6,263 nucleotides of DNA from Propionibacteriaceae bacterium (GTDB taxonomy: Bacteria > Actinomycetota > Actinomycetes > Propionibacteriales > Propionibacteriaceae), in the NCBI GenBank assembly GCA_020438595.1, contig JAGQUI010000165.1, forward strand, positions 1 through 6,263, in the 5' to 3' direction. Numbering within the stretch: the stretch's first letter is position 1; each line of letters opens with the position of its first letter. The notes below the pieces were generated by a model. That model was not told where the DNA came from. It saw only the letters and a program-made list of their open reading frames with translations, and searched no databases. Shown one piece after another: positions 4,815 to 6,263 of the stretch. A program made the translations under genes and the position numbers.

Positions 4815-5644
4815 GCAGCGCAGCGGTCGCCGACGACGAGCAGTGGGGGCGCCGTCGGTTGGTGCTCACCGTAGCGGGCATGGCCCTCGCGGTGGTGCTG
4901 CTCCTGGCTGGCCTGGGGTACGCGGTGTACAGCGCGCTCTCCTCGACCGGGCCCGCCTCGGCTACCCCCACGAAAGGGCAGCAGATCCAGGCCGCTGAGC
5001 AGTTGCCCGCGGGGGCTGCGCGTCGTGACGCCATCGCGGCCGCAGCCATGCTCTCTGTCCCGCCCGAGGCCAGTCGCCCTGGTAAACCGTCACCCAAGGT
5101 TGGCGCGGGGATCGCCATCCCCTCGGCGACCACCGTCGGCCCTGCCCGCGTCCCCTCGGGATTCCCCCACACGCCCGAAGGGGCGATAGGGCAGTTGGCG
5201 GCCATCGAAGCGACCGTCCTGCAGAGCATGTCGATCGAACGAGCCCACGAGGTTCACGCCGCGTGGTCAACGCCCGGAGCGGTAGCTGCTGAGGACTGGG
5301 AACTGACCGGGAACATCCAGGCATTTCTGGCAAGCGGAGCCGGCCAGTACGCGGGGGACCTGCACACGGCCGTGGTGACCACCCCTGTCGGGGCCCAAGT
5401 GAAGGGCGCCGACGGCGCCGACTGGGTCCTGGCATGCGTCCTGCTTGACGTCAAGGCGCAGATCGCCACTCAGGCACGCATCGCCTACGGCCACTGCGAA
5501 CGCATGCAGTGGAGTCCACTCGACGGTGGCCGGTGGCTGATCGGCCCAGGCCCCGCGCCGGCACGTGCGCCGTCCACCTGGCCAGGCACCGACCTCGCCA
5601 TCGAGGCCGGGTGGAAGACCGTGACCCCGACAACGGATCAGTGA
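4811..5644 (+). CDS. Bitopic conjugal-transfer membrane protein, conserved extracytoplasmic domain
   Basis: ATG 4811 overlaps the previous stop as ATGA; no strong ribosome binding site precedes it, so coupled translation is likely. The 277-residue product has a short cytoplasmic lead with RRR (14-16), one membrane helix at about 17-42, a Pro/Ala/Ser/Thr-rich linker to about 115, and a folded outer domain. That domain opens with GFPHTPEGAIGQLAAIEA (117-134) and closes with WLIGPGPAPARAPSTWPGTD (242-261), both segments I recognise from conserved proteins of actinobacterial conjugative operons. Cys209 and Cys229 are its only cysteines and could pair. The layout, one N-terminal helix plus a soluble outer domain, recalls VirB8-type scaffold proteins with an NTF2-like fold, but that comparison is by architecture and operon position, not shown by sequence. 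Confidence 0.72.
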   Translation: MSSAAVADDEQWGRRRLVLTVAGMALAVVLLLAGLGYAVYSALSSTGPASATPTKGQQIQAAEQLPAGAARRDAIAAAAMLSVPPEASRPGKPSPKVGAGIAIPSATTVGPARVPSGFPHTPEGAIGQLAAIEATVLQSMSIERAHEVHAAWSTPGAVAAEDWELTGNIQAFLASGAGQYAGDLHTAVVTTPVGAQVKGADGADWVLACVLLDVKAQIATQARIAYGHCERMQWSPLDGGRWLIGPGPAPARAPSTWPGTDLAIEAGWKTVTPTTDQ

Positions 5645-5660
5645 CCCAGGAGAAGCACCC

Positions 5661-6263
5661 ATGAACTGGTGGGACTACGTCAACCCCTTCACCTACCTGG
5701 GCAACGCGGCCGGGAAGATCGTCGCCGACGGCTGGACAGCCGCGATGCTCGGGATCTGGAACGCCGGCCTGTGGCTGCTGAAGCTCATCCTGGGTATCGA
5801 AGACGACTTCCTGGTGCCCGACCTGTCCGAGAACGGGCCCATGCGCGGCATCTATCCGTACACCTTCTGGATCGCCGGCTCGCTGATCCTGATTCTGCTG
5901 ATGATCCAACTGGGGATCGCCGCGTTCCGACGCGACGGCCAGTCCCTGGCGCGGGTCCTGATCGGCGCCGCACAGTTCGTCATGGTGTGGGTCGCTGGGG
6001 TGGTCTACGCCGTCGCGGTGGTCGCTGCTGCGGGGGGTCTGACCCGGGCACTGATGGAGTCTCTCCTGCACGTCAACGCCATGGCTGCGTGGCAGCCCTG
6101 GACCGGATTCTCCACCGCGGACATCACCGACGGCACGATCGCCACCGTCCTGGGTGTCATGGGCTTCTTCCTGATCTTCGCCGCATTCGGGCATCTGCTG
6201 GTCATGCTCACGCGTGCCGGCGCGCTGCTGATCCTGGCCGCCACGAACCCGATCGCGGCCGCT
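5661..6263 (+). CDS. VirB6/TrbL-like polytopic membrane protein, N-terminal part
   Basis: The frame from ATG 5661 stays open to the right edge, giving 201 residues. AGGAGA (5648-5653) lies seven bases before the start, a strong site, and the gap from the previous gene is 16 bases. The sequence begins MNWWDYVNPF and has WTAAMLGIWNAGLWLLKLIL (25-44), likely an amphipathic or membrane helix, then clear membrane helices at about 67-88, 98-126, 160-182 and perhaps 184-200, with the basic loop FRRDGQSLARVLIG (89-102) between the first two clear ones. The segment ITDGTIATVLG (155-165) is also characteristic. This matches the large polytopic channel proteins of actinobacterial type IV secretion, taken as VirB6/TrbL counterparts, which normally run several hundred residues. 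They form the inner-membrane part of the transfer channel. A VirB4-type ATPase is expected downstream. Confidence 0.8.
   Translation, partial: MNWWDYVNPFTYLGNAAGKIVADGWTAAMLGIWNAGLWLLKLILGIEDDFLVPDLSENGPMRGIYPYTFWIAGSLILILLMIQLGIAAFRRDGQSLARVLIGAAQFVMVWVAGVVYAVAVVAAAGGLTRALMESLLHVNAMAAWQPWTGFSTADITDGTIATVLGVMGFFLIFAAFGHLLVMLTRAGALLILAATNPIAAA

Noticed and set aside
5451..6194. 247-residue minus-strand frame opposite the VirB6/TrbL-like gene
   Set aside because: It is the antisense reading of recognised membrane-protein coding sequence, rich in His, Gln, Asp and Arg, with no motif of its own.
1..6263. tRNA, rRNA, CRISPR array, transposase or attachment site
   Set aside because: No cloverleaf, regularly spaced identical repeats, transposase motifs or convincing paired direct repeats were seen on either strand.

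Overview
The window is GC-rich, with third codon positions dominated by G and C, GTG starts as well as ATG, and protein families I associate with Actinomycetota. It looks like accessory DNA from a high-GC actinobacterium, probably an integrative conjugative element or plasmid. I cannot name a genus from the sequence.

Left part (1-1569): the C-terminal part of a large protein, open at the window's left edge. It resembles the long actinobacterial STAND/NACHT-like ATPases, with a characteristic middle segment followed by about six tandem helical repeats of roughly 34 residues. The ATPase core would lie outside the window.

Middle part (1570-2632): about 1 kb without a well-formed plus-strand gene. 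On the minus strand, 1783-2163 encodes a 126-residue protein with a GTG start, a GAGG ribosome binding site and a segment resembling actinobacterial terpenoid-cyclase-like (alpha/alpha toroid) proteins. It ends early, and a coding-looking tail in another frame reaches 1670, so it is probably an eroded or frameshifted gene. It would converge on the STAND-like gene, with a hairpin (1613-1637) between them. The rest holds several dyads, notably two abutting perfect odd palindromes at 2309-2331, another dyad at 2516-2529 and a G-run cluster at 2535-2580 just before the next gene.

Right part (2633-6263): six plus-strand genes that look like the front of a conjugative transfer (type IV secretion) operon. 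In order they are a sigma-factor-like DNA-binding protein, a 67-residue helical protein, a MinD/ParA-like protein with a degenerate P-loop, a small two-helix VirB2-like membrane protein, a bitopic membrane protein with a long extracytoplasmic domain, and a polytopic VirB6/TrbL-like membrane protein cut by the right edge. Three of the junctions are ATGA stop/start overlaps, so translation is probably coupled. In the usual layout of such operons the coupling proteins and VirB4-like ATPase would follow beyond the window.

The points most worth pursuing are the sigma-like leader gene and its unusual upstream region, the loss of both expected lysines in the MinD-like protein, and the possible cargo role of the STAND-like gene beside the transfer genes. 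Family names rest on recalled sequence patterns; no database search was run.
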